Shown here: positions 17,599-28,600 of the stretch, piece after piece
Position numbering within the stretch: position 1 is the first letter of the stretch
Layout: each line of letters starts with the position of its first letter
Program-made: the position numbers and the translations under genes
From: Massilia sp. H-1
GTDB lineage: Bacteria; Pseudomonadota; Gammaproteobacteria; Burkholderiales; Burkholderiaceae_D
Assembly: GCA_024703915.1 (NCBI GenBank)
Contig: CP087969.1
Span: forward strand, 4,960,001-5,024,000
DNA length: 64,000 nt
Reading direction: 5' to 3'
The notes under the pieces: generated by a model
What the model was told of the DNA's origin: nothing
Databases searched by the model: none
The model's input: only the letters and a program-made list of their open reading frames with translations

Positions 17599-19413
17599 TT
17601 ACCAGCTCAGCTTGAGCTGGTATTTGCTTGCTGCTGGTGCCCGTGCCGCCGCTGTAATACTTCACCCGCACGTAGCGCAGCTCGCTGGCGGTCCCGCTGT
17701 TGCTCACCGTCACCGTGTCGGCCAGACCCGCGCCGCGTTCGCTGGCGCCGATCTGCACGCCCGCCGCGTTATACACGAACAGGTCGTAGTCGGCGCTGCT
17801 GGCGCCCGGCGTCATCACCGAAGTCAGGGTTTTTCCGGTAAGCAGCTGCACCTTGAAGTAATCGGTATCGCTGCTCGAACCGATGCTGGCGATCACGTTG
17901 GTGCCGCTGGGCGAGACCGGATTGGCGGTGGCGATCGTGTTGTTCGCCTCGGTCTCGAAGAAGCTTTCCACGATCAGCCCGGCCAGGATGACGGCCGCGT
18001 TGGCGTCCACGATGCCGCTGCCGCACTGGGTGCAGGTGGCGGGGAAGGCGCGCGCTTTGCTTGAGGCGCGCTTCCAGGTCGTCCGGCGTCAGGCCCGGAT
18101 TGCGCGCGAACATCAGCGCGGCCACGCCGGCCACGTGCGGCGCCGCCATCGAGGTGCCTTGCTCGTAGGCGTAGTTGTCGGCCCGCCGCGCGCCCCGTGC
18201 CCGCATTGAGCGTGGACAGGATGCCGTTGGCGGCGATTGCGGTGTCGCCGCCGGGCGCGGCCACGTCCACCACGCTGCCGAAGTTCGAATACCAGGCATG
18301 GCCGCCGCTGCGGTCGACCGAGGCGACCGTGATCACGCCGCTGCAGTTGGCCGGATTCGCATTGGCGGCATTCGCATTGTCGTTGCTTAGCCGCGACCAC
18401 CACCACCACGCCACGCGAGCGCGCCCCGTTGATGGCGGCCTGGGTCGTGCTGTCGCACGGACCCTCGCCGCCGAGCGACATATTGATCACGCGCGCCCGG
18501 TTCGGATTGGCTTAAGCACGCCCGCCACCGTGCCGCCCGAGGCCCACACGATGCCGTCGGCAATGTCGGAAGTGTAGCCGCCGCACTTGCCCAGCACCCG
18601 CACCGGCAGGATCCTGGCGTTGTAGGCCACGCCCGCCACGCCGATGCCATTGTTGGTGCGCGCCGCGATGGTGCTTAGGCCACGTGGGTGCCGTGCCAGC
18701 TCGAATGTTCGCTTTGCTCGGGCAAGCCGTCGCCGCAGGCGCCGGCGGGCGATCGCGTCGCCCGGATCGCTGGCGTCGCTGTCGCGCCCGCCGCCATCGT
18801 TGGCCGTGAAGGGATCGGCAATGAAGTCATAGCCGGGCAGGACCTGGCCTAGGCCAGGTCGGCGTGCGGACGGTAGCCGGTATCGATCACCGCCACCACC
18901 ACGCCCATGCCGGTCGACAGGTCCCAGGCGGTCGGCAGGCGAGGCCGCCTACTCTACTCAAGTAGTGCCACTGGTCCCTGTAGCGCGGATCGGTGGGCAC
19001 GGCCAGCTTGTGCATCATGCGGTCCGGTTCGGCGTACTCGACCGAGGGGTCGCGCGCCTTCAGTTCGGCCGCCAGGGCCCGCACCTGGTCCAGGCTCTGC
19101 TTGCGGTCGAGCTGGATCACGTGGGCGCCGGTGCCGGTGGTGTGCAGCAGGGCGGTGCGCAGGCCGAACTGCTGGCCGGCGCGCTGCATGATGGCCGCCC
19201 GCTGCGCGCCCTGGGCCGGCAGCGCTGGCCGGCTGCCACGCGCGCCTCCTTGTACTTGACGATCATGCGGTCGGTCTGCGCGCTCCATTGGCGCACGGCG
19301 GCCTTGTCCTGGAATGGCGGCAGCGCCGCGCTGGCCAGCACGGGGCCGGCGCCGAGGATCGCTGCCGCGCACAAGCGCCAGAATGCCGGGTACGTCGTTT
19401 GCTGTTGCTTCAT
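17599..19413 (-). CDS. Secreted S8 subtilisin-like serine protease with PPC domain
   Basis: Signal peptide MKQQQTTYPAFWRLCAAAIL, an inhibitor-like propeptide (QWSAQTDRMIVKYKEARVAA), then the catalytic domain with Asp in VVAVIDTGYRPHADLA, His in WHGTHV, oxyanion-region block RVINMSLGGEGPCDSTTQAA and Ser in GTSMAAPHVAGVAALM. The C-terminal pre-peptidase (PPC) domain reads ETEANNTIATANPVSPSG, TDYFKVQL, DYDLFVYNAAGV and ends in a strand, YQLKLSW. About 605 codons. At least nine breaks, several of them scars (18389, 18512, 18674, 18848). Role: extracellular protein degradation. No linked secretion genes are visible. Confidence 0.9.
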
Positions 19414-19694
19414 GTCGTTCCTTTGATTTTCCGAAAGATTTTATGGAGGCAGTCCCACCCGGGCCGCCCACTGTGCTTACCGCGTGAGCCGGACTCGCTC
19501 TTTTTTGAGCAAGCGCTTTCAGATTACCGTCGAAACGGGCGCGTATTTACGGAATGCGCGCCGGGTGTTTTGTAAAACCAACACAATTGCCAAACATTTG
19601 TTTGAAACCGTGGAAGTGCTCTTCGCATTCGAACAAGAGCAAATTAAATCTTGTTCATTTTGAGACTGAACGTTCCTTGTTTGTTAAAAATCGA

Positions 19695-20279
19695 TCAGTG
19701 CAGACCCAGCAGGCGGCCAGCCTCGCGCGCGAAGCGGCTAGCCTGGGCCTTGTCGGGAATCTCGTCGGCCAGCACCGCGATCAGGGCCGAAGCAGATTGG
19801 CCGCCTGCGCCACGTGGTCGGCGCACAGGATTTCCGCCATCGGCCCGACGTACTGGACCAGGATCTGTTCGAGCGCGGCCGCCTGGGCTGCGCAAGGATC
19901 GCGCCCGCCGCCGGAGATGGGGCCTGCGCGGGGGCGGGGCGGGCGCCGCCCGTTCGGCCGCGCGCGACCGGCCGCCACGCCGCCGCCCAGCAGGTCGAGC
20001 ACGGCATTGGTGTCGAAGCGCTCGGCATCGCTGGCGGTCAGGTAATTGTCGTCGAAGCGCAGGCGGCCCGCCTGCATGGTGCGCATGCTTAGGCCACCGC
20101 TTCCTGCCCGTGCTTAAGCCGCGGCACAGCAGGGCCACGATATTGCCGCTTTCCAGGTGCACCTGCGCCATGCGGTTGTCGTCGCTGACGATGAAGACGG
20201 TGCCGGTGCGGCGCTGGGTACAGAATTCGCGCACCATCTCGATGATGCGGCGAAACGGGATCATCTCATGTTGGCTCAT
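19695..20279 (-). CDS. DUF4388/PATAN-like signalling adaptor
   Basis: About 194 residues. The N-terminal half reads FCTQRRTGTVFIVSDDNRMA, QVHLESGNIVALLCRG, MQAGRLRFDDNYLTASDAER, the pattern of DUF4388/PATAN domains (effector strand, GxIxxL, then FxxG..F). A Pro/Arg-rich linker follows, then a helical C-terminal part LEQILVQYVGPMAEILCADH and IPDKAQASRFAREAGRLLGL. Scars lie near 19790, 20091 and 20114. It follows the sensor gene at 20294 by 14 bp and is probably co-transcribed and functionally paired with it. No enzymatic motif is visible; the assignment is tentative. Confidence 0.5.
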   Translation of the reverse strand: MSQHEMIPFRRIIEMVREFCTQRRTGTVFIVSDDNRMAQVHLESGNIVALLCRGLSTGRKRWPKHAHHAGGPPALRRQLPDRQRCRALRHQCRARPAGRRRGGRSRAAERAAPAPPPRRPHLRRRARSLRSPGGRARTDPGPVRRADGGNPVRRPRGAGGQSASALIAVLADEIPDKAQASRFAREAGRLLGLH

Positions 20280-20293
20280 GGCTGCACTCCTGT

Positions 20294-21379
20294 TCAGGCT
20301 TTCCTGCGCAAGCGGTCCATCGCCATCCGGATGCTGACCCCGAGCCGCTCGATGGCGCGCGCCAGGGCGCCGATCTCGTCGCCGCGCCCGGTTTCCGGTA
20401 TGGCGTCCTGGAATTGCCCGCGGCTGAGCTGCTCGGTCACCGCGATCAGCTGGTTGATCGGGCGCGTCAAGGCCTTGCCCAGCACCGCCGCGATGAGGAT
20501 CACCAGCACCCCGGTCACCACCATCAGCAGGCGCGCGCCCAGCTCCATCCGTTCCAGCGCCGCATAGGCTTCGGCGTAATCCTGCTCGACGATCAGGGTC
20601 CAGCCCTGCGGCAACTGGTGCACATAGGCGACCAGGCGCTTGCCGTCCTCGCGCCGGTAGATGGCCGGCGCGTCGCTGATGCCGTCGATCTTGAGCGCCG
20701 GGTGGCCGCTCATGTCCTGCACCGCGTCGCTGGGCTGGCCTTTCATGCCGGTCGCGATCACCTTGCGGTCGGCGTCGAGCAGCAGGGCGTAGCCGGTGTC
20801 GCCGATGCGCGTGTCCTTGATCACCTTGGAAATGTCGTCCAGCTTCATGGCCATAGCGATCGCTTGTCGTACTGCTCGCCCATCGCGTTGCGGATCGGCA
20901 GGGCCAGGGTCAGGGCCTAGCTTGCCGGTGGTCTTGCTGATCAGGACCTGGCGGTTGACCGGCTCGCCCCGCATGGCGCCCTTGAAGTAACTGCGGTCGG
21001 CAAAATTGATCAGCGGCTTGCCGTCGCTGCGCGCCAGGTTGTCGCCGTTGTGGTCGATCGTGTAAATCACGAAGGCCCACTCGTAGGTGTCGCCCAGCGC
21101 ATGCAGCACGCCGTTCTGGCGGCGCGCATCCATGCTCACGATGTCGTCCATGCGGGTGGCCGAACGCAGCACCCGCACATTGGCGTCGTCCCAGTCGTTG
21201 ATGCCGGTGGCGATGCCCGATACCGTCATCAGCATATTGTGCGCGACGTGCACCGCGGCATCCTTGCGCACCTGCGCGCTGCCGATGCCCCAGAACGCGA
21301 ACAGCGGCACCAACGCTACCACGAGCAAGGTCAGCAGCAGCTTGTGGAAGATAGTGAACCGGAAGCGGGAGTGGGCCAT
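20294..21379 (-). CDS. dCache-HAMP transmembrane sensor lacking an output domain
   Basis: About 361 residues beginning MAHSRFRFTIFHKLLLTLLV (ATG at 21379, chosen because AGGA lies 8 bases upstream). TM1, then a periplasmic dCache-like domain (YTIDHNGDNLARSDGKPLIN, FADRSYFKGAMRGEPVNRQV, DTRIGDTGYALLLDADRKVI, VAYVHQLPQGWTLIVEQDY), TM2 VVTGVLVILIAAVLGKALT and a HAMP domain RPINQLIAVTEQLSRGQFQD. It stops right after HAMP at RLRRKA, with no MA, kinase or GGDEF domain. A scar near 20918 is repaired by GCCGGC to KPALTLALPIRN. It is probably the sensing half of a two-gene system with 19695-20279. Confidence 0.75.
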   Translation of the reverse strand: MAHSRFRFTIFHKLLLTLLVVALVPLFAFWGIGSAQVRKDAAVHVAHNMLMTVSGIATGINDWDDANVRVLRSATRMDDIVSMDARRQNGVLHALGDTYEWAFVIYTIDHNGDNLARSDGKPLINFADRSYFKGAMRGEPVNRQVLISKTTGKLGPDPGPADPQRDGRAVRQAIAMAMKLDDISKVIKDTRIGDTGYALLLDADRKVIATGMKGQPSDAVQDMSGHPALKIDGISDAPAIYRREDGKRLVAYVHQLPQGWTLIVEQDYAEAYAALERMELGARLLMVVTGVLVILIAAVLGKALTRPINQLIAVTEQLSRGQFQDAIPETGRGDEIGALARAIERLGVSIRMAMDRLRRKA

Positions 21380-21611
21380 GATGATCATCCTGTGCGGGAG
21401 GGAGAACGATCTTCAGGAGAACATATTTCTTATCGCCAACTGCTGATCTGGCGCAAGTCCGGCGCCGCGGCGTGCCGAAAAGCCCACATGCTGGCCTGGT
21501 GCGATGACGGAACGGGACCGCACCGAAGCGGCCCGCGCACCGGCTGAACCTCGCCGCATGGCCGGGGTCTCAGCTGAAAGCCTGATCCTTCCATCTTGCG
21601 GGGAGTCTGCC

Positions 21612-22750
21612 ATGCACATGCACGCCTGTTCGCTCAGCACCGTCCGCACCATCCTGGCCGCCATCGCCTACTGCCTGGCTGCCCACGCTTGCTGCCGCCC
21701 CGGTCGTCTACCTGGCCTGCATGATTCCACCGTCATGACCAACGGTCCCGGCAGCGCGCCCCAGCAAGGGTGGGGCGGGCGCATCCACGACCTGTTTACC
21801 AGCGGCGTGAGCTTCAGCAACCGCGCCGTGGGCGGCGCAGCAGCAAGAGCTTCATCGACGAAGGGCGCCTGGGCGCCATCCTCACCGTGATCCATCCGGG
21901 CGACTATCTGTTGATCCAGTTCGGGCACAACGACGACTATAGCGATCCGAAGCTCCATACCGACCCCTACACCACCTACAAGGTCTACCTGGCCATGTAT
22001 GTGGACCAGGCGCGCCAGTACGGGGCGGTGCCGGTGCTGGTCACGCCCATGGGGCGGCGCCGCTATGACAGCGCGGGCCGCTTCCTCAACGACTTTGCCG
22101 ACCGCAGCAACGCCATGCGCCAGCTGGCGCAGGAAAAAAGCGTGGCCCTGATCGATCTCAACGCCAAGAGCATCGCCTTCTACAACCGCATCGGCGCGCC
22201 CGCCACGACCGAGGTGTTCCTGTGGCTGGCCATGTACTGCTACCCCAATTTTCCGCGCGGCGTGCAGGACAGCAGCCATTTCCAGGAATATGGCGCGGGC
22301 CAGCTGGCGCGCCTGGTGGCCGAAGGCGTGGAAGAAAACCGGCTCGGCTTGCGCGCCTACATCGGCGCCGTCAGCTATCCGGCCGAGGCCAAGCGCGCTG
22401 GCGGGCAGCGGCACCGTGCGCGAGCGCACCTACGGCGGCTGGCAGGGCAGCGGCTATGTCAATTTTCCCGTCACGGGCGGCGCGCTGACCCTGCCCGCGG
22501 TCAATGGCAAGGGCGGCGGCACCCGCACCGTGCGCATCCGCTACGCCAATGGCGCGGCCACGGCGCGCGCCGGGCAGCTGGTCGTCAACGGCGCCGTCCG
22601 CACGATCAGCTTCTGGCCCGACCGGGGCCTGGACCACCTGGGGCGTCAAGGACGTGAGCGTGGCGCTGGTAGCATGGCACCGCCAATACCCTGAGCCTGC
22701 GCTCGACCGGAGCCGACCTGGCCAATATCGACACCATCACCGTGTATTGA
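21612..22750 (+). CDS. CE12-type SGNH esterase with C-terminal CBM35-like module
   Basis: A putative rhamnogalacturonan or pectin acetylesterase. After a signal-like N-terminus, the catalytic domain has GDSTVMTNGPGSAPQQGWGG (nucleophile Ser; a break near 21710 obscures the G), QFGHNDD with the oxyanion Asn, and DSSHFQEYGAGQLA with the Asp-His pair. The C-terminal module RERTYGGWQGSGYVNFPVTG, VRIRYANGAATARAGQLVVN, LANIDTITVY is a carbohydrate-binding fold of CBM35 type. Breaks near 21690, 21710, 21838, 22395 and 22625 are short indels. It is an isolated gene; no other pectin-degradation genes are in the window. Confidence 0.8.
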
Positions 22751-22905
22751 AGCGGCCGATTGATCGTTTAGCCCTGCAATGGCATACTGGGCCGCATTGC
22801 CCGGGGGGCGCCGCACGTCAGCCATATGCCGGACTGGTCCGAACATGGCATGATGGCGGGGTCCCATCAGCCATCAGCCAGCCGCCAGAACAGGTCTATC
22901 CCGCA

Positions 22906-24777
22906 ATGCAAAGTCTTCCCGCTTTTCCGCGCCTGAGCGCCAACGCCATCGTCTCGGCCACCTGTATCCTCGCGCTGCTGCATTTCGGCCAGAATTTCCT
23001 ACAACCGCTGGCCCTGGCGCTGATCCTGAGCCTGGTCATCGCCCCCCTGATCCGCATGCTCAGCCGGACCGGCCTGTCGCATTTGCTTAAGCCACCCTGA
23101 TCGCGGTGACCATGGGCGCGGTCGGCATCGTCGGCATCGGCCTGGTGCTGGCCGCCCAGCTCGTGACCGTCACCGGCGACCTGCCGCAGTACAGCGTGGC
23201 GATCCAGTCCAAGCTGGAAAAAGTGCGCGAACTGACCGAACGTCCGTTCGCCCGCATCGAAGCCGACCTCAAGGCCGTGGTGCCGGGCGCCGGGCGCGGC
23301 AGCCTGGTGGTCAACAGCGCCGGGGCCAAGCTGGTGGCAGGGCAGGTGCGCCCGATTCCCGTCGAAATCCACGTGCCCCAGGCCACCGCCACCGACACGT
23401 TGACGCGCCTGCTGTCGGTGGTCTCGGGCCCGATCGGCGAAGCGGGCCTGGTGCTGGTCCTGATGATCTTCATCCTGCTCGAACACGAATCGCTGCGCGA
23501 CCGCATCGTGCGCCTGACCGGCAACGCCGAAGTCGGCCGCACCATGCGCGCCCTGGGCGACGCCACCGACGGCGTGTCGCGTTTCTTCTTCTCGCAATTC
23601 GTGGTGAACGTCGTGTTTGGGGGCGTCATCGGTGCTTAGGCCTGTGGATCATGCGGCATACCGCACGCGGCCCTGTTCGGCGCCCTGAGCGCGCTGCTGC
23701 GCTTCGTGCCCTACCTGGGCGCGCTGGTGGCCTGGCGCCGTGATCGCCATCTTCGTGGCCGCCATCGACGAAGGCTGGTCGCTGGCCATCTATTGCGTGG
23801 CGCTCTACACCGCGCTCGAACTGCTGGTGGCCAACGTGGTCGAACCGAAGGTGTACGGCCACAGTTCGGGCCTGTCGCCGCTGGCCGTGATCGTCTCGGC
23901 CCTGTTCTGGGGCGCCCTGTGGGGGCCGGTCGGCCTGCTCATTTCCACGCCACTTACCCTGTGCCTGGTGGTCACGGGCCGCCATGTGCGCGCGCTCGAA
24001 CCGATCTCCATCCTGCTGTCGGACGCGCCGATCGTCGACGCCGCCCAGCGCTTTTACCACCGCATCCTGCTGGGCGAATCGGAACTGATCATCCGCGACG
24101 CGCTGGCCTACCTGCGCAACTTCAGTTTCGCCTCGTATTGCGACAACGTGCTGCTGCCTGGCCTGGCCCTGGGGGTCGATGAATTCGACGCTCTAAGCAA
24201 GATCGAAAAGGCGCAGCAAAACAACATCCGGTCGAGCATTGCCGCGCTGGCCGCCACCATCATCCCGGCGCCGGGCAGCGTGCTCAAGCGGCCGCGGCGC
24301 AAGGTGGCGAGCGGCACCGACGCCAATGTCGGCGCCCACCTGCGCCAGTTGCGCCAGATGCACCTCGGCCGCTGGCAGGGTTCGCTGGACGTGCCTAAGG
24401 CCGGTTCGGTCGTGCTGTGTGCGGGCCTGCCGTCCGAGCGCGATGAACTGCTCAACGAACTGTTCGTGCTGGCCCTGCGCGAAGCGGGCGTCGACGCCCG
24501 CAGCGCCTCCCCGGAAAACCGCGAAGAGCGGCCCGAAGGCGTCGACAAGCTGGTCGCCATGGTGTTCCTCAGCTACCCGCTGGCGCAGTCGCTGCCCGAG
24601 TGGCAAATCATGGCGCGCCAGTTGCGCAGCAACCTGCCGCACGCCATCCTGGTCACGCTGCGCCTGCTGTCCGAAGGCGAGGACGACAAGGAAGCCATCG
24701 TCGCGCGCGATGTCGACATGGTGCTGCACAGCTTCGAAGAAGGCGTCGAATTCGCCTCCCCCGACCGCAGCGGCTGA
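22906..24777 (+). CDS. AI-2E family permease with long cytoplasmic C-terminal extension
   Basis: About 624 codons. The first 370 residues carry the AI-2E/PerM pattern: ALALILSLVIAPLIRMLSR, GPIGEAGLVLVLMIFILLEH, LRFVPYLGALVA, VEPKVYGHSSGLSPLAVIVS, LFWGALWGPVGLLISTPLTL. The extra 250 residues are hydrophilic and include FYHRILLGESELIIRDALAY and LRQMHLGRWQGSLDVPKAGS; they extend past the usual family length. Breaks near 23090, 23637, 23655 and 23742 fit scars or indels. The transported substrate is not known from sequence. It is convergent with the DUF2149 gene, with a strong inverted repeat between them. Confidence 0.82.
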
Positions 24778-24783
24778 CAATTC

Positions 24784-24832
24784 GGGGTCAGACCTCAATA
24801 AAAAAACAATTTTTCTATTGAGGTCTGACCCC
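24784..24832. terminator. 17-bp perfect inverted repeat between convergent genes
   Basis: GGGGTCAGACCTCAATA is repeated in perfect inversion at 24816-24832, with an A-rich/T-rich 15-base centre. Between convergent genes it would terminate transcription from both sides. The GGGGTCAGACC core also resembles dispersed palindromic elements of Oxalobacteraceae (from memory), so it could be a REP-like unit. Confidence 0.65.
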
Positions 24833-24859
24833 GTAGTTTCTGATGGGGGTAGGATTTTT

Positions 24860-25185
24860 CTAGCGGGGGGCGGCGGGCGGTTCGATCAGGACCAGCTTGC
24901 CCGTTTTGGGGTCGTGGAATACTTCGCCGACCCGGTCGTAGCCGCTGCCCTGTTGCGTGATGCCGCTCGCGGGACGGGCGATTTCCTGTCCTTTGTCGAC
25001 CGGCTTGGGCGCCTTCCAGCGCGCTCTGGGTGCCGGCCGCCAGCGCGGCGATCAGGCCGCAGGCGAACACCAGCATCACATCGACCAGGTTGACCAGGCT
25101 GGCGCGCGGATCTTCGTCGCTGTCGTCAAAGCGCGTCCAGCCGTGAATACAGGCGCAGCGACTTGCGGCTTGGCCCGGCGCTCAT
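24860..25185 (-). CDS. DUF2149 family protein
   Basis: About 108 residues, with one membrane segment in an ExbD-like layout: N-terminal basic stretch MSAGPSRKSLRLYS, then DEDPRASLVNLVDVMLVFAC, GLIAALAAG, then a periplasmic tail ending QGSGYDRVGEVFHDPKTGKL, VLIEPP. The DPRASLVNLVDVMLVFA block is the DUF2149 signature. Frame breaks near 25125 and 25015 are short indels. It overlaps the upstream MotA/TolQ-like gene by ATGA. The family recurs next to CobN-like genes and is thought to partner the proton-channel protein; that function is inference. Confidence 0.8.
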
Positions 25186-25626
25186 GCCGCCACTTCCATC
25201 GCTTCGAGCGTCTCTTCATACCAGCGGCGGCGCAGCTTGCCGATCACCAGGCCGCCGATGCTTACCCACCAGGCCAAGCACGGTGGCGTCGAAGGCCACC
25301 GTCACGGCGCTGGCCAGCTGGGCCGGATCGCCTTTGCCGAGCGCGGCCAGACCGGGCCCGAGCGGGATGATGGTGGCCATCAGGCCCAGCATGGGCGGAA
25401 TGCGCGCCAGCAGGTCGGCCCGTTCCAGCCGGTGGCGGGCGATCGCTTGCACCCGCGCCAGATCGCGGCTGGCGCGCAGCCTGGCCAGGCCAACCAGGCG
25501 TTCGCCGACCAGGATGCCCGCTTCGATCACGGTGATGGCGCAGGCGAGCAACAGGGCGCCCAGGGCCGGTGTCAGCAGCCAGGTGACGGCGTCGTGCAGC
25601 CAGGCGAAAGAGGATGCAGCATTCAT
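25182..25626 (-). CDS. MotA/TolQ/ExbB-like proton-channel protein
   Basis: About 148 residues with three hydrophobic segments: LLTPALGALLLACAITVIEA, ARIPPMLGLMATIIPLGPGL with the LGLxATxIPLGP motif of the family, and AVTVAFDATVLGLV. It ends RRRWYEETLEAMEVAA after repair near 25262. The short length is typical of the CobN-associated subgroup. It would use the proton-motive force to drive a periplasmic partner, by analogy with TolQ and ExbB. It is ATGA-coupled both to the CobN-like gene upstream and to DUF2149 downstream. Confidence 0.82.
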
Positions 25627-28600
25627 GTAAAACTCCTTTGAGGGTGAGGGGCTAGCTGGCCGCGCCACAGGCCGAGCGAGAAGAGGGCGAGGAAAGCGGC
25701 CAGCAGGGCCAGCACCAGCACGGTGCGACTGCGCGGATCGGTGGGCGCGGCGGCGGTTTCCGGTCAGATCGTAGTAGCGCGCCGGGGCGGCGGGCGGCGC
25801 CGGTTTGGCGGACGCTTGTGCCTGGGCTGGCGCGCGCCCTGCGCTGGCGGTGCGCTGGCGCTGCCTTGCGGCGCGGCCGCCCATCGCGCCGCTTGCGCTT
25901 AAGCAGCATCTCGCCGCGCGCCCGGGCCAATGTCACGTCCAGCGCCTGTGCATCGGCGCTGTCAAGCTGCGGCGCCAGCCATTGCCACATGGGGTGATTG
26001 GGCGAGGCGTGGCCGCTGCCCGGCAAGCCGTTGCGCGCCACCAGGCGCGTCAGTTCGCCGCCCATGTTCCTGATGGTCGCCGCGTCGGTCTTCCAGTAGC
26101 CTTTTCGGCGGCCACCATGAAGATCGACAGCATGTGCGCCTTGACGTGGGCGTTGTGGCCCTGGCCGAGAAATTGCGGCAGGCCCAGTTTTTGCGCATCG
26201 TCGAAGTAGACCGCCTTCACCTCGTCCCAGGCCCAGTTCTTGACCAGATCGGGACGGGTGACCTGCCAGCCCCACAGGTTCTCGAGGAATTCCTGGCCCA
26301 TGGTGCGCGCGCCCCGCGTAGCCGTGTCCCATCAGTGGCTTGAGCCAGGCTGGATTGAGGAAGCGGCCGCGCAGCTCGCCCAGCAGGGCGGTGGTCAGCG
26401 GTTCGACGTCGGCGCGCCCCGGTTCGGCGTGCTGCAAGATCAGCGCGTCCGGCGGCTGGCCGGTGCGTCCTTCGATCGCCAGCGACAGGCCGCCCAGGTA
26501 ATCAGAAGGCGTCGTTGTTGTCGAGCAGGCCGTACAGATTGCTGGCCCGCCCATGGTAGGTGCGCGTGATGCCGTCCAGGGCGACGTCGAAGGCGGCGTG
26601 ATTGGCTTCGCCGCTCTCGTCCAGGCCATACGCGTGGCCCATGCGGTTGCGGTAGGCGCGCCCGATCTGGTCGCGCTCGCGCCAGGCGCCCGAGCGCTCG
26701 GTCAGACGGTTCACGCCGGTGCCGTAGGCGCCCGGCGCGTCGCCAAAGATGCGCTGGGCGGCGGCGCGCCCGGCGTCGGCCGCCGGCATGCCCGCTGCCT
26801 GCAGCGCCGCCTGGCGCAGCAGCCATTCGCGCGCGACGCGGTTGTCGGCCGCAGCGCTTCATGGCCGCGCGCGGCGGTCGGCACCGGCCCCAGCGCCGCG
26901 TCCAGCGCTTCCTTCAGTTCCGGATGCTGTTCGGCCAGGGCGGCGGCCGACGCGGCCAGCGCCAGCCACCACAAGCGCGGTCGATCAGGTTGATCAGGTT
27001 CGGGTACAAATCGTGGAACAGGCCCGAGGTCGTGACCAGCACGTCGCGCCGCACGGCGCCCGGTTTCAGGCGCACGTCGGTGACGATCCCGCGCGTTCCA
27101 GACCGGCTCGGCTCCCATCATCGACAGGGCAAAGCCGACCATCACGCCTTCGTCGCGCACCGCGTCCGAGGCCCACAGGATGATCCCTTCGCTGCCTTTG
27201 CCCGTGCTGTCGCGCGCGGCGGCCTTGGCGGCCAGCTTGTCGGCCAGCCCGTAGCCCAGGCGCGTGGGCAGGATGTCGCCGTCCACGGCGTGGAAGTTGC
27301 GCCCGGTCGGCAGCGATTCGGGAGAGCGCAGCGGATCGTTGCCCTTGCCGGGCGCGATGTAGCGCCCGTCCAGCCCCGCCAGCAGGCCCGCCATTTCCAG
27401 GCGCGGCGAGTCGGCCAGCTTGCCGCTGATGTCGGGATCGTCGATGCCGCCTTTTTCATCGAACCGAGCATCAGGTCCAGCGATGCGCGGCTCCAGGGGC
27501 GGCCGAACACGTGCAGGCCGTAGGGCATGAATTTTTCCTGCAGCTTGGTCAGGTAGTGGCCCACTTCGTGCGCCAGCAAGTCGTCGTCGGCCGCCTCGAA
27601 GCCGATGCCGCGCACTTTCAGCACGTCGGCCATCGACGCTTCCAGTTCGGCCTTCAGGTTCAGCGCCACCACCTGGTCGCGCATGCCTTGGGCGGCCTGC
27701 GCCTTGAGCGACTCGGACGACGCCGATTCGAAGCTCTCGACCGCCTGGCGCAAGGTCAGCAACTGGTCGTACAGCGGGGTGGTCGCCAGCGGCGGGGTCA
27801 GATGGTCAACCATCACCGCCAGCCCGCGCCGCTTGGCCTGGGTGCCTTCGCCCACGCCGTCGACAATGTAGGGGTAGACGCCCGGCAGGTCGGCCGCGAT
27901 CAGGCTCGGATAGTCGTCGGCCGCGAGACCTACCGCTTTCCCCGGCAAAAATTCGTAGGTCGAATGGCGGCCCACGTGCACCAGCACGTCGGCCTTGAAA
28001 GCGGTCGCGCAGCCAGTGGTAGTAGGCCAGGTACTGGTGCGGCGGCGTGACGCTGGTGTTGGCGTGCAGGAGTTCCTCGTCCACTTCCCAGCCGCGCGGC
28101 GGTTGCGGTCCGATGAAGACATTGCCGAACACGAGGCCGGGCACCAGCAGCTTGCCGCTGTCGACCATGATTTTGCCGGGCGCGGGACCCCAGCCCTTCA
28201 TGCCCTCGATGCCGTAGCCGGTTACGCGCCGCACCAGCGGCGCCAGCGCCGCGCAGCCGCGTTTCGGCTGGTCGGCCAGGCAGGCCTGGTAGCCTTCGTC
28301 GAGCGCGCGCAAGCCGTCGATGGCCGCCTGGCGCTGCGGATGGTCGGCCCCTTCGGCCAGGTGGTGCAGTTCCTTGAGAATGGCGGTGGCGCGCTTGCGC
28401 CCGACCGCGCGCTCGTTGGCCGCTTCGGCTTCCAGCACTTCGGCGTGCAGGCGGCCGAGCGGGCCGCTGGTCATTTCGGCCTGCACGCGCGGCTAGCGCG
28501 GCGAACCAGCGCGCGTAGTCGGCCGCCGTCACGTTGTTGACGGAGCCGCCCAGTTCGCGCAGGGCCGCCCGGTCCTCGGGCAGATTGACGCCATGCGCCA

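Noticed and set aside
24784..24832. Inverted repeat as ends of an insertion sequence
   Set aside because: The two arms are only 15 bp apart and no transposase lies near; a terminator or palindromic unit is simpler.
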